A program made the position numbers and the translations under genes. 64,000 nt of DNA. Source: Osedax fenrisi (Eukaryota > Annelida > Polychaeta > Sabellida > Siboglinidae). Of the stretch, positions 38,418 to 49,899 are shown piece by piece (position 1 is the stretch's first letter; every line of letters starts with the position of its first letter). Location: the NCBI GenBank assembly GCA_964019155.1, contig OZ025245.1:11722961-11786960 (forward strand), read 5' to 3'. Under the pieces are notes generated by a model. It was not told the DNA's origin. It saw only the letters and a program-made list of their open reading frames with translations, and made no database searches.

Positions 38418-38588
38418 CAAGCAGCTATAGTCATATATAGTAGCTTAGCAAACCTTAGCATGTATAATAATAATAGTATATAGTAGGATAATAATAGTAA
38501 GATATAATAATGTATTTAATGAAACGAAAGTAATATAAAAATATAAATGAATAAAAGAAACAAAACCATCCCTGTTTTTGGAAGATAT

Positions 38589-39581
38589 TTACTCTTCCCG
38601 ATAGCGTTCAGGCTTATTCCTTTTTCTACCTGACCGTCTAATCGTTTCCTCTTCTTCATTATTTACCTCTTTCTCTTCATCTTTGTTCTTGTTAATTAGT
38701 GTTTGTATGTCTATTCTGTTTCTGACATAACTCTTTCCATCTACCTCCACTTTATAAGATCTATCTCTTATTTCTTCAGTGATTTTACCTTCACTCCATG
38801 TAGTTTCCCCTGGTTTTATTATTATTATCTCATCTTGATTTTCTATTTTCTGTTTCTTCTTCGCACCTCTATCATAATATATTTTCTGTTTTCTCAACTT
38901 TATTTCTCTTTGTTCTTCCATTTCCTTTAGTTCATGTCTTGGTTTTAAAACCTTCTTCAGTACCATCAGTTTTGTTCTGCATTTCCTTCCAAACATGATC
39001 TCTGCTGAGCTTAAATGTAATCCTTCTGTTGTTGTATTATTGTGCTCAAGTATTGCTAGTTGTTCAGAGCCATTACATTTTTTGAATATTCGCTTAGTTG
39101 TCTTTACTGCATTCTCAGCTTTTCCATTACCTTGAGGGTGGTAAGGACTAGTTGTAATGTGTTTGATATCTAATTGTTGTGTAAAGTTTCTAAACTCGTT
39201 TCGGAATTGTGGTCCATTGTCTGTGACAATCTCTTGCGGTATACTATGAATAGCAAACATCTTTAACGTTTTAATTACTTCCTTACTTGTTGTTATACTT
39301 AATTTCTCTACTGATAGAAAATTTGAATAGTAGTCTATAACGATTATTAAGATTCTATTGTCTAATTGACATAAGTCTATGCTGATTTTTGACCATGGAG
39401 TTTCTCCTCTTGCATGTTGTAATAGTGGTTCTTTCTTATTTTGAATTTCACTATGTTTGATGCACGATGGACAAGATTTTATGTAGTTTTCTATATGATT
39501 GTTGATTCGTGGCCAGTATGCTATGTCCCTTAGGCGACAGGCACCAATACCACCATGAGCCGCATGTGCTTGTTGCATCAT
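38589..39581 (-). CDS. pol: Gypsy integrase region
   Basis: 330 codons downstream of a single in-frame TAG that separates it from RNase H. The N-terminal zinc-binding region has AHAAHGGIGACRLRDIAYWP and SCPSCIKHS. The catalytic core has SIDLCQL (Asp), EIVTDNGPQFRNEF (Asp) and SPYHPQGNGKAENAVKT (Glu), the D,D-35-E triad. The C-terminus is Lys/Glu-rich with RRSGRKRNKPERY, typical of the tail of this Gypsy group. The enzyme would insert the cDNA copy into the genome. All key residues are kept; only the upstream TAG prevents a continuous polyprotein. Confidence 0.9.
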   Translation of the reverse strand: MMQQAHAAHGGIGACRLRDIAYWPRINNHIENYIKSCPSCIKHSEIQNKKEPLLQHARGETPWSKISIDLCQLDNRILIIVIDYYSNFLSVEKLSITTSKEVIKTLKMFAIHSIPQEIVTDNGPQFRNEFRNFTQQLDIKHITTSPYHPQGNGKAENAVKTTKRIFKKCNGSEQLAILEHNNTTTEGLHLSSAEIMFGRKCRTKLMVLKKVLKPRHELKEMEEQREIKLRKQKIYYDRGAKKKQKIENQDEIIIIKPGETTWSEGKITEEIRDRSYKVEVDGKSYVRNRIDIQTLINKNKDEEKEVNNEEEETIRRSGRKRNKPERYREE

Positions 39582-41141
39582 CTATTTTCTTAGTGTATTT
39601 GGTACAATTAATAACTGATCTTTAAAAATTAGACCGTCTATGTGGGTAATTGTATTTCTTATAGAGTAATATGGCATTATAGTTTCCTGTATTTCATTCT
39701 TATTAGGCCAACCTTCTTCTGTATATTCTATCAGTTTTGTGCATATTTCATCTTTGTTCGTTTGTTCTTTTAGTTTATTCTTTTTATCTTCAGTTATCGC
39801 TAATGTTATTGTATTTACCACTTCCGGCAACAAATCTTCTAGCTCTTTTTTCCTTTGGAGATCCCTCGACAAGGTATCCGCTATCTTGATATCCTTTCCT
39901 GGTATAAATTCTAGTTTGATGTCATATTGCTGCAATCTTAGTCGCATCTTCTGTAACCTAGTTGATATGTCATTTAGTGGCTTCTTGATGATTCTTATGA
40001 GTGGCTTATGATCGGTGTGTATTATTATGTTTGGTTTACCATATATGTATTGTCTAAATTTCTTACAAGCAAATACAATAGCTAGCATCTCCTTTTCTAT
40101 CTGGGCGTACCTAACTTCAGTTTCAGTTAAACATTTTGATGCGTAAGCCACTGGTCTGTCTTGTTGGAGTAGCACCGCACCTAGTCCGTATTTGGATGCA
40201 TCACATTGTATGATTACTTCTTCCTTTACATTGTAGTATTTTAGCGTGGGTGTTGTTGTGATGCTGGTTTTTAAATTGTTGAATTCTTCTTCTTGTTCTT
40301 GTGTCCAGTTCCATACAACGTCTTTCCTTATCAGTTTCCTCATGTTCACTGTTTTTGTGCTTAACCCATCGATAAACTTATCTTTGTATTGAACCATTCC
40401 AAGAAATCTTTTTATTTCCGTTGGATCTCTCGGAGACGGCATCTGTAGAATGGCATTCAGTTTGTCTTCTCCTGGTTGTACTCCATCAGCTGATAAATTG
40501 TGACCAATATAAGTTACTGTAGATTCTCTTAATTTTACTTTGGCGCTATTTAAATGTAGATTCTGTTTCTCACATTTGACTAAAAATCTTCTCAATATTT
40601 TATCATGATCCCTTATTGCTTCTTGTTGGGTATTTCCGCATCCAAATATTAGAAAGTCATCAGCTATAACTTCGATTCCATCCATGCCTTCCACCATTTC
40701 ATGCATACGCCTTTGAAATATTTCAGGAGCCGAACATAACCCGAATGGCATCCTTATCCAGCGATAACGGCCAAATGGTGTGTTGAATGTCGTCAAATAG
40801 CTAGATTCTTCAGCTAGTTTCACATGCCAGAAACCATTTTTTACATCCAGCACTGTGAATACCTTAGCTTTATGCAGTTTGGTCGCAATGTCTTCTATTG
40901 TAGGTAATGGATAATTTTCTCTTTCAATCTCTTCATTTAGATCTTTCGGATCTAAACATAACCTGATTTTTCCCGACTTTTTTTTAGTAACGACTAGTGA
41001 CGAAATCCAAGGCGTTGGTATAGTCACTTGTCTTAGTATTCCTTGCCTCTCCAATTCATCTAATTCCGTTTTCACTTGTTCTTGTAGCGGTATTGCTATT
41101 TTTCTTTGTGCGTGTTTCACTGACTTTGCGTTCTCTTTCAT
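39582..41141 (-). CDS. pol: Gypsy reverse transcriptase and RNase H region
   Basis: 519 codons. RT: TPWISSLVVTKKKSGKIRLC, YPLPTIEDIATKL, VFTVLDVKNGFWHVKL (first Asp), WIRMPFGLCSAPEIFQ, and IEVIADDFLIFG (Asp-Asp box, IADD instead of the usual YVDD). A connection domain follows. RNase H then shows IIQCDASKYGLGAVLL, AYASKCLTETEVRYAQIEKE and IIIHTDHKPLIRI, with its Asp-Glu-Asp residues, and ends FIPGKDIKIADTLSRD. The frame matches that of gag, but the protease segment between them lies in another frame. It ends at TAG just before MMQQAHAAHGG of the integrase. Confidence 0.92.
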   Translation of the reverse strand: MKENAKSVKHAQRKIAIPLQEQVKTELDELERQGILRQVTIPTPWISSLVVTKKKSGKIRLCLDPKDLNEEIERENYPLPTIEDIATKLHKAKVFTVLDVKNGFWHVKLAEESSYLTTFNTPFGRYRWIRMPFGLCSAPEIFQRRMHEMVEGMDGIEVIADDFLIFGCGNTQQEAIRDHDKILRRFLVKCEKQNLHLNSAKVKLRESTVTYIGHNLSADGVQPGEDKLNAILQMPSPRDPTEIKRFLGMVQYKDKFIDGLSTKTVNMRKLIRKDVVWNWTQEQEEEFNNLKTSITTTPTLKYYNVKEEVIIQCDASKYGLGAVLLQQDRPVAYASKCLTETEVRYAQIEKEMLAIVFACKKFRQYIYGKPNIIIHTDHKPLIRIIKKPLNDISTRLQKMRLRLQQYDIKLEFIPGKDIKIADTLSRDLQRKKELEDLLPEVVNTITLAITEDKKNKLKEQTNKDEICTKLIEYTEEGWPNKNEIQETIMPYYSIRNTITHIDGLIFKDQLLIVPNTLRK

Positions 41142-41517
41142 CTTTGTATTCTCCTTCCAGTTCTCCTACATTATCATTGAATACTTTTTTGTATTCTTTC
41201 ACCATCATTTCTTTTGTCATCAGTTCTTCAGTTGATTTTATCTGATTAATGGAATCATTATCAATTATTTTCACTAATTTCAACTTCTCACAGGCCCTTT
41301 TACCTAATATAGGATGACATTGTTTACCTTCTACCACTAATCCTCGTATTGTGCATTTTTCTTTCTTTCGATTTACCGCCAATAGAATTTCTCCTACTAC
41401 TGGCCACTTGCCTTCTCCGTATACTGATATGTGTTTCACAGTTGATGCTCTTATGTTCATCAGTGTATTATCCCCTGTTAACTTAATATATATATATGTT
41501 TTGGTATTACATTGCAT
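41056..41517 (-). pseudogene. pol: Gypsy protease-linker segment, out of frame
   Basis: The protease starts at the end of the gag frame with LQIDTGATCNVIP (active-site DTGA), then meets ATATATATAT at about 41489-41501, after which the continuation (IYIKLTGDNTLMNIRAST) is in a different frame. That frame runs through YGEGKWPVVGEI, GLVVEGKQCHPILGKRA and EYKKVFNDNVGELEGEYK, then changes back near 41141 to enter the RT frame. Gag and RT share one frame, so two compensating indels bracket this segment. The first lies in an AT run, a likely slippage site. Confidence 0.8.
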
Positions 41518-42398
41518 GTGGCCCCGGTGTCTATCTGTAACGTGATCTTCCCATATTTCGTATTCAAAGTTATTTGATTTTCTATGGCAATCTCTTTAAT
41601 ACTTGCCACTTTACCGCTAACTGTATATATACAATTGGTTTCGTCTCTTCGTTTCCCTTGTTGTCTGCAATGTTTCCTAAAGTGATTTAGTTTTCCACAG
41701 TTTGAACACGTTTTTTTGAACGCCGGACACAACTCTTTCTTCCATACATGTTCGGTTCCGCAGAATTTACATTTCGACAATTTTTTATTTGCATGTTTTT
41801 CATGACTTTGTTCTGCTTTTTTGTAGGGTTTTCTCTCTTTCATATAGTTTACTTCTTGCTTAATATGCATGGAATAATCTTGTTCCTCTGCAGTTTCATC
41901 TAGATGACAATTATTTATTAAAGATTTTAATGTTAATTTGTTGTCTTTCAGTAGTCGTTTCCTTAGGTTTTCATCGCGTAATCCTAGTAATAACCTATCT
42001 CTCAGTATTTCATCTGCGGTGATGTTCTCTAATTCACATCTGTTTCCTAGCCTCCGAATTTCTGTTAGGAATTGATCAAATGTCTCGTGCTGCTGTTGAA
42101 TTCTTCTATTAAATACACATCTTTCGTATGGTATATTTATTAAAGGTGTTACATATTTATTAAACATTTCCTTTATCATGATAGCTTTGTCCTTTTTATC
42201 CAATGTGCTCGTTGCATATATTTTGCGTCCACATGCACCAATGCATGTCAATAAGGTTGCTATCCGTATTTTCTCGTCCTTTGAATCTAATTCTGTTGCG
42301 CACGCATATAGGTCATATTGTTCTATCCAAGTGTTCCATTCTTGTTTCGCATTAGAACTATCTAGATCAAACTCTTCCGGTGCTTTTAATCCTGCCAT
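41478..42398 (-). CDS. gag: Gypsy gag with two zinc knuckles
   Basis: 306 codons from ATGGCAGG at 42398. The capsid-like part has WNTWIEQYDLYACATEL, YERCVFNRRIQQQHETFDQF and RDRLLLGLRDENLRKRLL. The nucleocapsid has two knuckles, CKFCGTEHVWKKELC and CSNCGKLNHFRKHC. The frame then enters the protease (QIDTGATCNVIP) and stops at 41478 after an AT-run frame change. It would package the element RNA into particles. It starts about 175 bp inside the 5' LTR. Confidence 0.9.
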   Translation of the reverse strand: MAGLKAPEEFDLDSSNAKQEWNTWIEQYDLYACATELDSKDEKIRIATLLTCIGACGRKIYATSTLDKKDKAIMIKEMFNKYVTPLINIPYERCVFNRRIQQQHETFDQFLTEIRRLGNRCELENITADEILRDRLLLGLRDENLRKRLLKDNKLTLKSLINNCHLDETAEEQDYSMHIKQEVNYMKERKPYKKAEQSHEKHANKKLSKCKFCGTEHVWKKELCPAFKKTCSNCGKLNHFRKHCRQQGKRRDETNCIYTVSGKVASIKEIAIENQITLNTKYGKITLQIDTGATCNVIPKHIYILS

Positions 42399-42557
42399 TA
42401 CTTATGTTGTATTTTATATTCCGTGAATACAATTTAGTAAAATAATAATATCTATATATGTTATAATTAATATTATCAATTTTTCAAAATAATAAATAAA
42501 TAAATAAATAAATATTTTATACGAAAAAATTTATAAAAATTATTATAATCGATATAA

Positions 42558-42572
42558 TAGCCGCTGTCACCA
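42558..42572 (-). other. primer-binding site
   Basis: On the minus strand TGGTGACAGCGGC follows the 5' LTR with no gap. TGG is complementary to the CCA end of a tRNA. I do not assign the tRNA species. Confidence 0.7.
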
Positions 42573-42791
42573 TATAACGTGTCGTGTGTTAAGGCTTATT
42601 AATATTTGCTAAGCTACTAATATGCTAATAGTTGCTTACCTTGCTTTAGTTGACCGGATAGTATGATTATATGTATTAGTTTATAAAGTTTAGTTTAGTT
42701 GATGACGTATATAAATTGAGTGATGTTTACATGTCAGGGTTCAGTATCCTGTTATAATCTTTGATTATAGTTGTTATTGGATACCGTCACA
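42573..42791 (-). repeat. 5' LTR of the Gypsy element
   Basis: 219 bp, no difference seen from 38183-38401. It is followed on the outer side by AATAC (42792-42796), matching the duplication at 38178-38182. Confidence 0.92.
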
Positions 42792-42796
42792 AATAC

Positions 42797-43430
42797 TAAT
42801 AAAATAATAACAATATATTGGTTCCTCGTAATAGATGAGCGTGAACCCATGTAGATATATAAGTTCACTGAACATATCGATATATCTACTTGTCAACAAA
42901 AGGTAATAATATTATTGTAATCATCACTATTAGTTATGTACGACTCATACAGTATACGTGATATCAGAAGGGTTGGCAAGATATCATTGGTTTTGTAGTA
43001 ATAACGATGAATCTTATATTTAATTTAATAATGGCGAATGGTAGTATATCATAATATAACTGGTATAGTATGGGGTATGTGGTAATAAGAGGACAGATTC
43101 AAGTTGTCAAGTTACACAAATTATTGGATTTAGATATTAAGCATGTATATTTTATAGAATAATATATATCTGTTGGTTATGGGAGTAGGTATTGGAATTA
43201 ATTCAGTGCATAGTATATCATAGTATACCGCTGTTATTTACCTACAACCTTATATTAGTTATCATATTAATTAAATTGTTATTCAAATATATACATATAT
43301 ATATATAAAAATACATACATACATGCATATATATATACATACTTATATACATACATATATACTCGTGTTGCAATCGAACCCTACTATCAGAGTATCAGTT
43401 CAAAGTTAGAAGTCCGAAGTTCGATTGCAA

Positions 43431-43484
<54 letters not shown>

Positions 43485-44508
43485 TACTATATTATTATAA
43501 TGAATAATAATTATGAAGATATAAAATGTATACTCAATTAGGCGATCTATATATAAGTGTCATATTCGTTATTTAGAGCTCTCGCTTAGTTTTATTTGTA
43601 ATATCTTCATATATAACTATGATTTCAGAAATTATTAATATGATTATCATAATAATAACAAGTATTTAAAATATAATAATAACATCGGAATTACTAATTT
43701 CTGAATACATGTTATTATTTAAAAAATGTATATAAATATGATATAAAATATGAGTATACTCATATATAAGTGTAAATATTGTATATAAATATAGATATAT
43801 ATGAATTATTTGTTAGGATATATTTTATCGAGGATTAGTTAGTCATGTGTATACATTTTTTTAACATCTATGAATATATATCCACAATATAAAACAAATG
43901 CGAATATCAACAATATAATATTAAACAAATAGTAGTTACAAATGTGAGTATAATATCAGTTCGAAAAATTCGAGTATTAGTTAGATTCCGAGTTCGAAAT
44001 TTTATAATCATTGAGAATCAGTATCAGTTCGATATGATTTAGTATCAATTCTAAGTTGAAAGTTCGAATTTCGATTGCAACACTAATACATATATGCATA
44101 CATATATACATGAGTAGATATATACATATATACATATATACATAAATACATACATACATACATATATGCGTACATACATAAATACATTTATACATATATA
44201 CATGAATAATAACTATATACATAATATAAATTACCTTTTATGTTCATTCAGATTATTATTATTATTTATTAGTATATACTAATCTAATGTATTTATTTAT
44301 TTTATTAATTATTAATTATGTTTATAATGTTTTAATGAGTTTTAATTTATTAACAATTTTATTCGAATATTTAATATATATACACAATTAGAAAAAAATA
44401 TATAACAGACACGCCATTACTACAGCATGGTAAACAACGAAGTTATATTAGTTAACGTATACGCACACACACACACACACACATATATATACATACTTGC
44501 ATACATAC

Positions 44509-44555
<47 letters not shown>

Positions 44556-44637
44556 CTTGCATACATACATGTGTACATATATACATACTTGCATACATAC
44601 CTGTGTACATATATACATACCTATATAAATACATGCA

Positions 44638-44684
<47 letters not shown>

Positions 44685-44884
44685 GAATAATAACTATATC
44701 AATAATATAAATTACCTTTTATGTCTCTTCAAATTATTATTATTATTATTTATTAGTATATAATATATACTATATATTAATATATACTATATATTAAGTT
44801 ATGTATTTATTTATTTAATCTTTTTTAATATTGTTATAATGTTTTAATGTGTTTTTTTTAATAAAAAAGTTATTCGAATATTTA

Positions 44885-44927
<43 letters not shown>

Positions 44928-45985
44928 GAAGAAAACATACATTAACCACTGATTTCAATGCGTCGGCACTATCTAATATAAGTTAGTTATACTCCAGTTT
45001 AAGCCTTACTTATGTCCGTGTAGCCATCTATTCTAGAAACATACTAATGTTGAATTATGTTCCGTGTGTAGTCAGGTAATTGAATGACATGTGTCGGTAG
45101 TAATGCTGCGAGTGTGGCATTAACAGCGTTGTAGGATAATCAAGTACATTCAGCAATACGTGAGAGTTATTTTATGTAGTATCGGTGGTAACATATACAT
45201 TTAACGATTATTTAACGAGAGGTAAACCGTGTGAGGTGTATACGGATGATATTTCAGTATCGTGTATAGAGAAGAATATATAGTTGACGGCTTTATAAAA
45301 GAGGAGGATATCGAGGATAGCTCCATTCTCGATACCATTTCAATGTAGGATAAGGCAAATAGAATTGCAGAAGTAACACGAGGAAACTGAAGAAGTAGAT
45401 TGGATGCATTTTGTATATTATATGGGGCTGGTGTGCATATTAATGAAACTGTCATTATCACAGTAATATAATCAGGTTGATTCGAGAAAGATAGGCTGAG
45501 AGTGGTAATTAACAGATTATAAACTGGTTAGTGAAAATGTATTTTATTTTAGGATAGAAGATATGGTTACAGATTATCGGTTGTACTATAGTACAATGAA
45601 TAGCCTTTATAGACTTTTATTCGAATATATTTTGAAAGGTGTATATTATACCAATGGTTATCAAGGTATTTATATAATATTTGATATAATTATTATGAAG
45701 TGTAGATAATGGGTACGTATTTATATAGATGTTAAGGAGTGCATATAGGTATACCTAGAAATATGAGATATACTATATATCAAATGGAGGCTTGAATTAG
45801 TAGATTTATTATTAACATTATTTATCGACTCAATAAAATGAAAATATGTTGTATGCGTCATATATATGAAACGAAAAATATATGAATAAAAAACAAAATA
45901 AATCGATGACAAATATGCTATTAAAGTTCAAGATAATAATTATAAGGTGGCATTTGAAAATAACATAGTGTTTAGTACATCTAAT
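42797..45985. other. no gene; (TA)n and (CATA)n microsatellites
   Basis: CATA/TATA tracts lie at 43280-43365, 44090-44215 and 44455-44685. (AT)n lies at 43437-43482, 44518-44552, 44640-44682 and 44886-44924. A related block, TGAATAATAACTATAT plus ATAATATAAATTACCTTTTA, follows two of the microsatellites (44204 and 44685), so a microsatellite with its flank was duplicated. Short frames between 45201 and 45912 show no motif. Confidence 0.6.
43368..43430. repeat. 12-bp inverted repeat around a short loop
   Basis: TTGCAATCGAAC at 43368-43379 and GTTCGATTGCAA at 43419-43430 are exact reverse complements. A related word TTTCGATTGCAACACTAATA lies near 44069. The cloverleaf arms of a tRNA are absent. 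Confidence 0.6.
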
Positions 45986-45989
45986 ATCA

Positions 45990-47120
45990 ACTCGTAAATA
46001 ATTCCATAATTTATGTACCGAAATATAAATGTCAGTGTCACCTACCGCAGAATTTGACACTAACACGTTCAATAACATATTTTCCACGTCGAGGGGGGTC
46101 ATTAGGTATACTATTAATAATATCAGCTTAACATGAATGCGAATTCATATAAATAACTTTGTGAGACAGACACAATAATATATATTTAGATAGTGATATA
46201 CATTTCAACTATCGTAGTGATCGCATAATGGCCGAAATTGATACATTATCACTTTTTTTAAGTTTAAATAATATGATTATGTACGTCGCTGAATAGATTA
46301 TATCCTGTTTAATGCGCATAAGTTGATTATATGAAAAATATATATATACAATAATTTAGTATAGAAAAAAATAGTGAAAGTATTTTTTGGTATCATCTGA
46401 TGAAAAGGTAGTTTAGTGTAAACTTTTAAAATATCATATAGGTAATAATTAAAGATATGAATAATAGTGAATAGATGTTTAGATATATTATAATTAAACG
46501 TAATGCTAAGAGTGGTGATGTATGAATAAAGTTGGATAGGAATTAGATGGTTAGTAATGATTAATAATGTATGTTTAGAAGGTTTATATATTCTAAGGAA
46601 AATATAATCTGTTTTTGATAGGTTTTGATATAGCGAGTTCATAGATAACCGTGTAATTATATAATAATGCATTTATTAAGGTAGTTTAGAAGACATGAAG
46701 AGAGAATCATATGGAAGATATGTGTAGATTTGAAACCAGCATATATATGGCTATAGATTAATGAATATTTATAAAACATCGATTTTAACTGATGAATATA
46801 TACGAGTAAAATGATGAGACTTGATGAGCCTTGTTCGACACCGCTTATCTACGATAAAGAAGTGTACGTTTATTTATTAATCTTTATACAAGTTTATCGA
46901 TTAGTTATAAAGGATATGAACCATGCTTAAACTTAGCCATGTATGCCGATATCATATAATCTCGAAAATCATGATTAAATGTATCAAATTCATTTAATAA
47001 CTCAAAATAATACGATATCAATCATGATAGGTATCAAGTTTCATTTCAGTATCATTTAATACCCTAGTTTGCGTAGTCTCTGACTACGATGAATACATAA
47101 GAATTCTGGCAATGATCAAT
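45990..47120 (-). pseudogene. very decayed non-LTR reverse transcriptase
   Basis: Three landmarks appear in the right order and spacing on the minus strand. YVFIVVRDYAN at about 47070-47105 resembles the first catalytic box FVDLRKAFD. SGVEQGSSSLIILLVY at about 46815-46860 resembles SGVPQGSxLGPLLFxxY. SVHKLWNYL at about 46040 resembles the C-terminal RVxxLWNSLP. The 230-bp and 800-bp distances match intact elements, for example the copy at 15869-16926. Between them the frame is broken many times and the ADD box is not recognisable. An old insertion. Confidence 0.5.
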
Positions 47121-49676
47121 AATAGCATTAGATATTAGATTGTCTATGAGTTGTTTATATACAAACGTTCATTTACTTTGGATATGATAGATAATTCCGA
47201 TATGTATATATATAGTGTGTTATTATATATGCTGGCTACATAGATATGGGAAAGATGCAGTAATAATCGTGAGCGGCATTTTTCGGAGATATATGGAATA
47301 AGTTATGGAAAATAGATTTAAGGATCTTGGTTCAGAGTAAATGACGTTTGGAAGATGTTACTATTATAAGTATGATATTACGTTAATGTAGTATAAAACA
47401 TGACCCTGATAATGAGAAATAAGGGAAGGCATCCAATAGTTTTATAAATTTGAAGCTGAAAGTAATTTGAGAATAAAAAACAAAGCTCAGAATTAGTTTT
47501 TTCTGTGAGTTTATTAGTCATCTTCCTGATAATAATTCATAATTCCTACTGATAAGCGGCATTAATATTATGTCATATAGAATTCAAATTAATTTACTTA
47601 AAACCTAGATAATGAACATGCGTCTATATATGAAGATCTTATAGATAGGAAATTGTTGAGATCATTGTATGATTGTTATCATAGTTAGGAGTTAAACCAA
47701 TGAGATGATTGGTGTTGCTTTTTGGGTTTAGATATGAGAGGTGTATAGATGTTAGATGTGAATGAAAGTGAGTTATTTAATGGATGAAACGATAGTATTG
47801 AAATCGGTGAGCTAGATATGAACTCATTAAAATAAGAGATAGATGTAGAGATAAATGATTGAATATTAATAAAGTTAGTATAATATGTAATTACTACATT
47901 CTGATTAAGAGTAGTGTTAGATGTAGGTTATGATATAATGAATATGACTGATCAATTTTCTACTAAAAGTATGCCAGGATGAATATTATTAAGAAGGTAC
48001 TATATTGGGAGATTATGTTAGGGATTAAGGAGATCACTCTGAGGTAAAGTGTATTACTACTATCATGAATTAGAAATTAAAACGTTGATTGAGATATTTT
48101 TCAGATATATTAGTATGCAATATGATTGAATATGAGGATATGTTATTACAAGGGATATTAAAGTCGCATACTATAATAAAATTATCTGAATGAGTCGAAT
48201 AAATTAATAATTCAAAATCATTCTGAAATTTATTAATATTATTTTTAGGGGGTCGATATATAATGATTTATTTAATTTTATTAGTTAGAATCTATATGAC
48301 ATAGATTCATATGAATTGAATGATGTACTTAGTAATCAATATTTAATTTTATAGATGAGGGCAAATCCACATACACGTTTCGAATTATATATATTATATG
48401 TAATACACCATGACCATTTGGAGTAAGTTTATTTGAATTATATTTTGAAGTATCATGTATCAGTATAATTTAGGTTCATGATAGATCAAGTTATCACCCG
48501 TTGATTTAGTATCAGTAATAGTATTACTAGTTAGTCGGGTACTATTTTAGTAAGCGTAGATGTCATATGATACGTATCTAACAAATTATTCTAAATAGAG
48601 ATCAAGTTATCGTCGGGGTGAACGGTTTACATTTAAAATAAATGCGATCTAAAGATGAATTAACATCTTTATCAACAATACGAGCACAACGTTATTATGA
48701 ATTGGATTTTATTTATTAAAAATACATTTAATATTAATACGAAATAATGTATAAGTATGATGAAAATATATCCAGTTTTGAGAGTTTCTACATCAAGGAA
48801 AGATATAATATATAACGATTTGAAGTTAAATGAAATAAGTTTACTGTGAGAATTGAATAAATAAATATAAATAGATAACCAATATAAATATATAATAAAT
48901 GCATATTAGCATAATGTGAATGAAAAGAGAATTGGTAATAGAACCTGGATCAATATTAATATATTTTTATAATCCTTTCAGATACATAATGTTATGACCC
49001 GTTGATGGTAAATGTTCTATTATAATAGAAGAGGATACATATATGTACTTGAGATTTATATATAGATTAAGATTTATATGTATATTGTATAGAAATTTTT
49101 ACAAAATCAGACTATAATTTATTAGAAGATAATTTAGGAATTGAATCAGTGAATGCTTTGAAAGATATTGAAAGTTCATTACTTTGATTTCAAAGTGATG
49201 TTACTAAAGTATGTAGTTGATCTGTGGCGATGGTATCAGGTAGTAAATTTAGACCTGGTGTATATGTAAATGAAAAATTAGGTATTTTAAATTTTGACGT
49301 ATATATGTTGTCAAAACAAGTGACTTAGAAACATCAGGTAACATTGAACAAATACACTTAATGTGAATCTATACACTACATTTTGAACACTGGATTGCAT
49401 CAATAGTTATGATACCTCCTCTACATTTTCTAAAGTAATTTACGTGTTAATCATAGGGCGTAATAATAGTATATATCAGTGGTAACAATGTTAATAGAAA
49501 TGATAAACGATAATAATAACAATAATATGTATATGTAATTATATTAAATAATAACTGTCTAAGAGATATCTGGTAATAGTATAGTATTCTATAATAGCTG
49601 GATATACCCCCATATATAGTATACACTAGGATAAAATGTAGGTATAGTGCATTACATACAATCAGATTCTGCAGAT
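47121..49676. other. no gene recognised
   Basis: Unique-looking AT-rich DNA with few simple repeats. It may hold the decayed upstream (endonuclease) part of the RT remnant at 45990-47120, but no motif is clear enough to name. Confidence 0.5.
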
Positions 49677-49679
49677 TCC

Positions 49680-49858
49680 CAGGGACCGTTTGATGCGATA
49701 AAATAAAAGTATCCTAGTAAAATATTTAACATTACAGAGATAGCTACATATATATTTAGCTATCTCGGTAATGTTAAATATTTTACTAGGATCATTTTAT
49801 TTTATATTAGGACAATATTGTCCTAAGACAATTTTATTTTATCGCAGCAACCGACCCC
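49680..49858. mobile_element. fold-back MITE-like element with nested palindromes
   Basis: The outer arms GGGACCGTTTGATGCGATAA (from 49682) and TTATCGCAGCAACCGACCCC (to about 49858) are imperfect inverted repeats. Inside, 49711-49746 pairs with 49757-49792 as a 36-bp stem with one mismatch and a 10-base loop. A perfect 18-bp palindrome TAGGACAATATTGTCCTA follows at about 49806. TTTTATTTTAT words join the parts. No coding capacity. Target duplication not clear. Confidence 0.6.
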
Positions 49859-49899
49859 ATAGATGATGTGAGCAGCGTTCATAATAGGGTGTAATCACA

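Larger units (their letters stand above)
38183..42791 (-). mobile_element. Ty3/Gypsy LTR retrotransposon, full length (4609 bp)
   Basis: Two LTRs of 219 bp at 38183-38401 and 42573-42791 read as identical. The element is flanked by AATAC on both sides (38178-38182 and 42792-42796), a 5-bp target duplication. In element orientation the LTR begins TGTGACGG and ends CGTTATA. A primer site and a polypurine tract are in place. Gag, protease, RT, RNase H and integrase follow in Gypsy order; the pol motifs resemble the K02A2.6-like/Mag group. Coding is broken by two frame changes and one TAG, although the LTRs indicate a recent insertion. Confidence 0.92.

Noticed and set aside
38703..42426. Plus-strand frames inside the Gypsy element
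   Set aside because: They overlap the strongly supported minus-strand gag and pol and have no recognisable content.
43368..43430. tRNA-like sequence because of GTTCGATTGCAA
   Set aside because: Only the T-arm-like word is present; acceptor, D and anticodon arms do not form.
46298..46672. 124-residue minus-strand frame as a membrane protein gene
   Set aside because: It lies between decayed RT landmarks in the expected position of RT coding sequence; its hydrophobicity follows from AT-rich codons.
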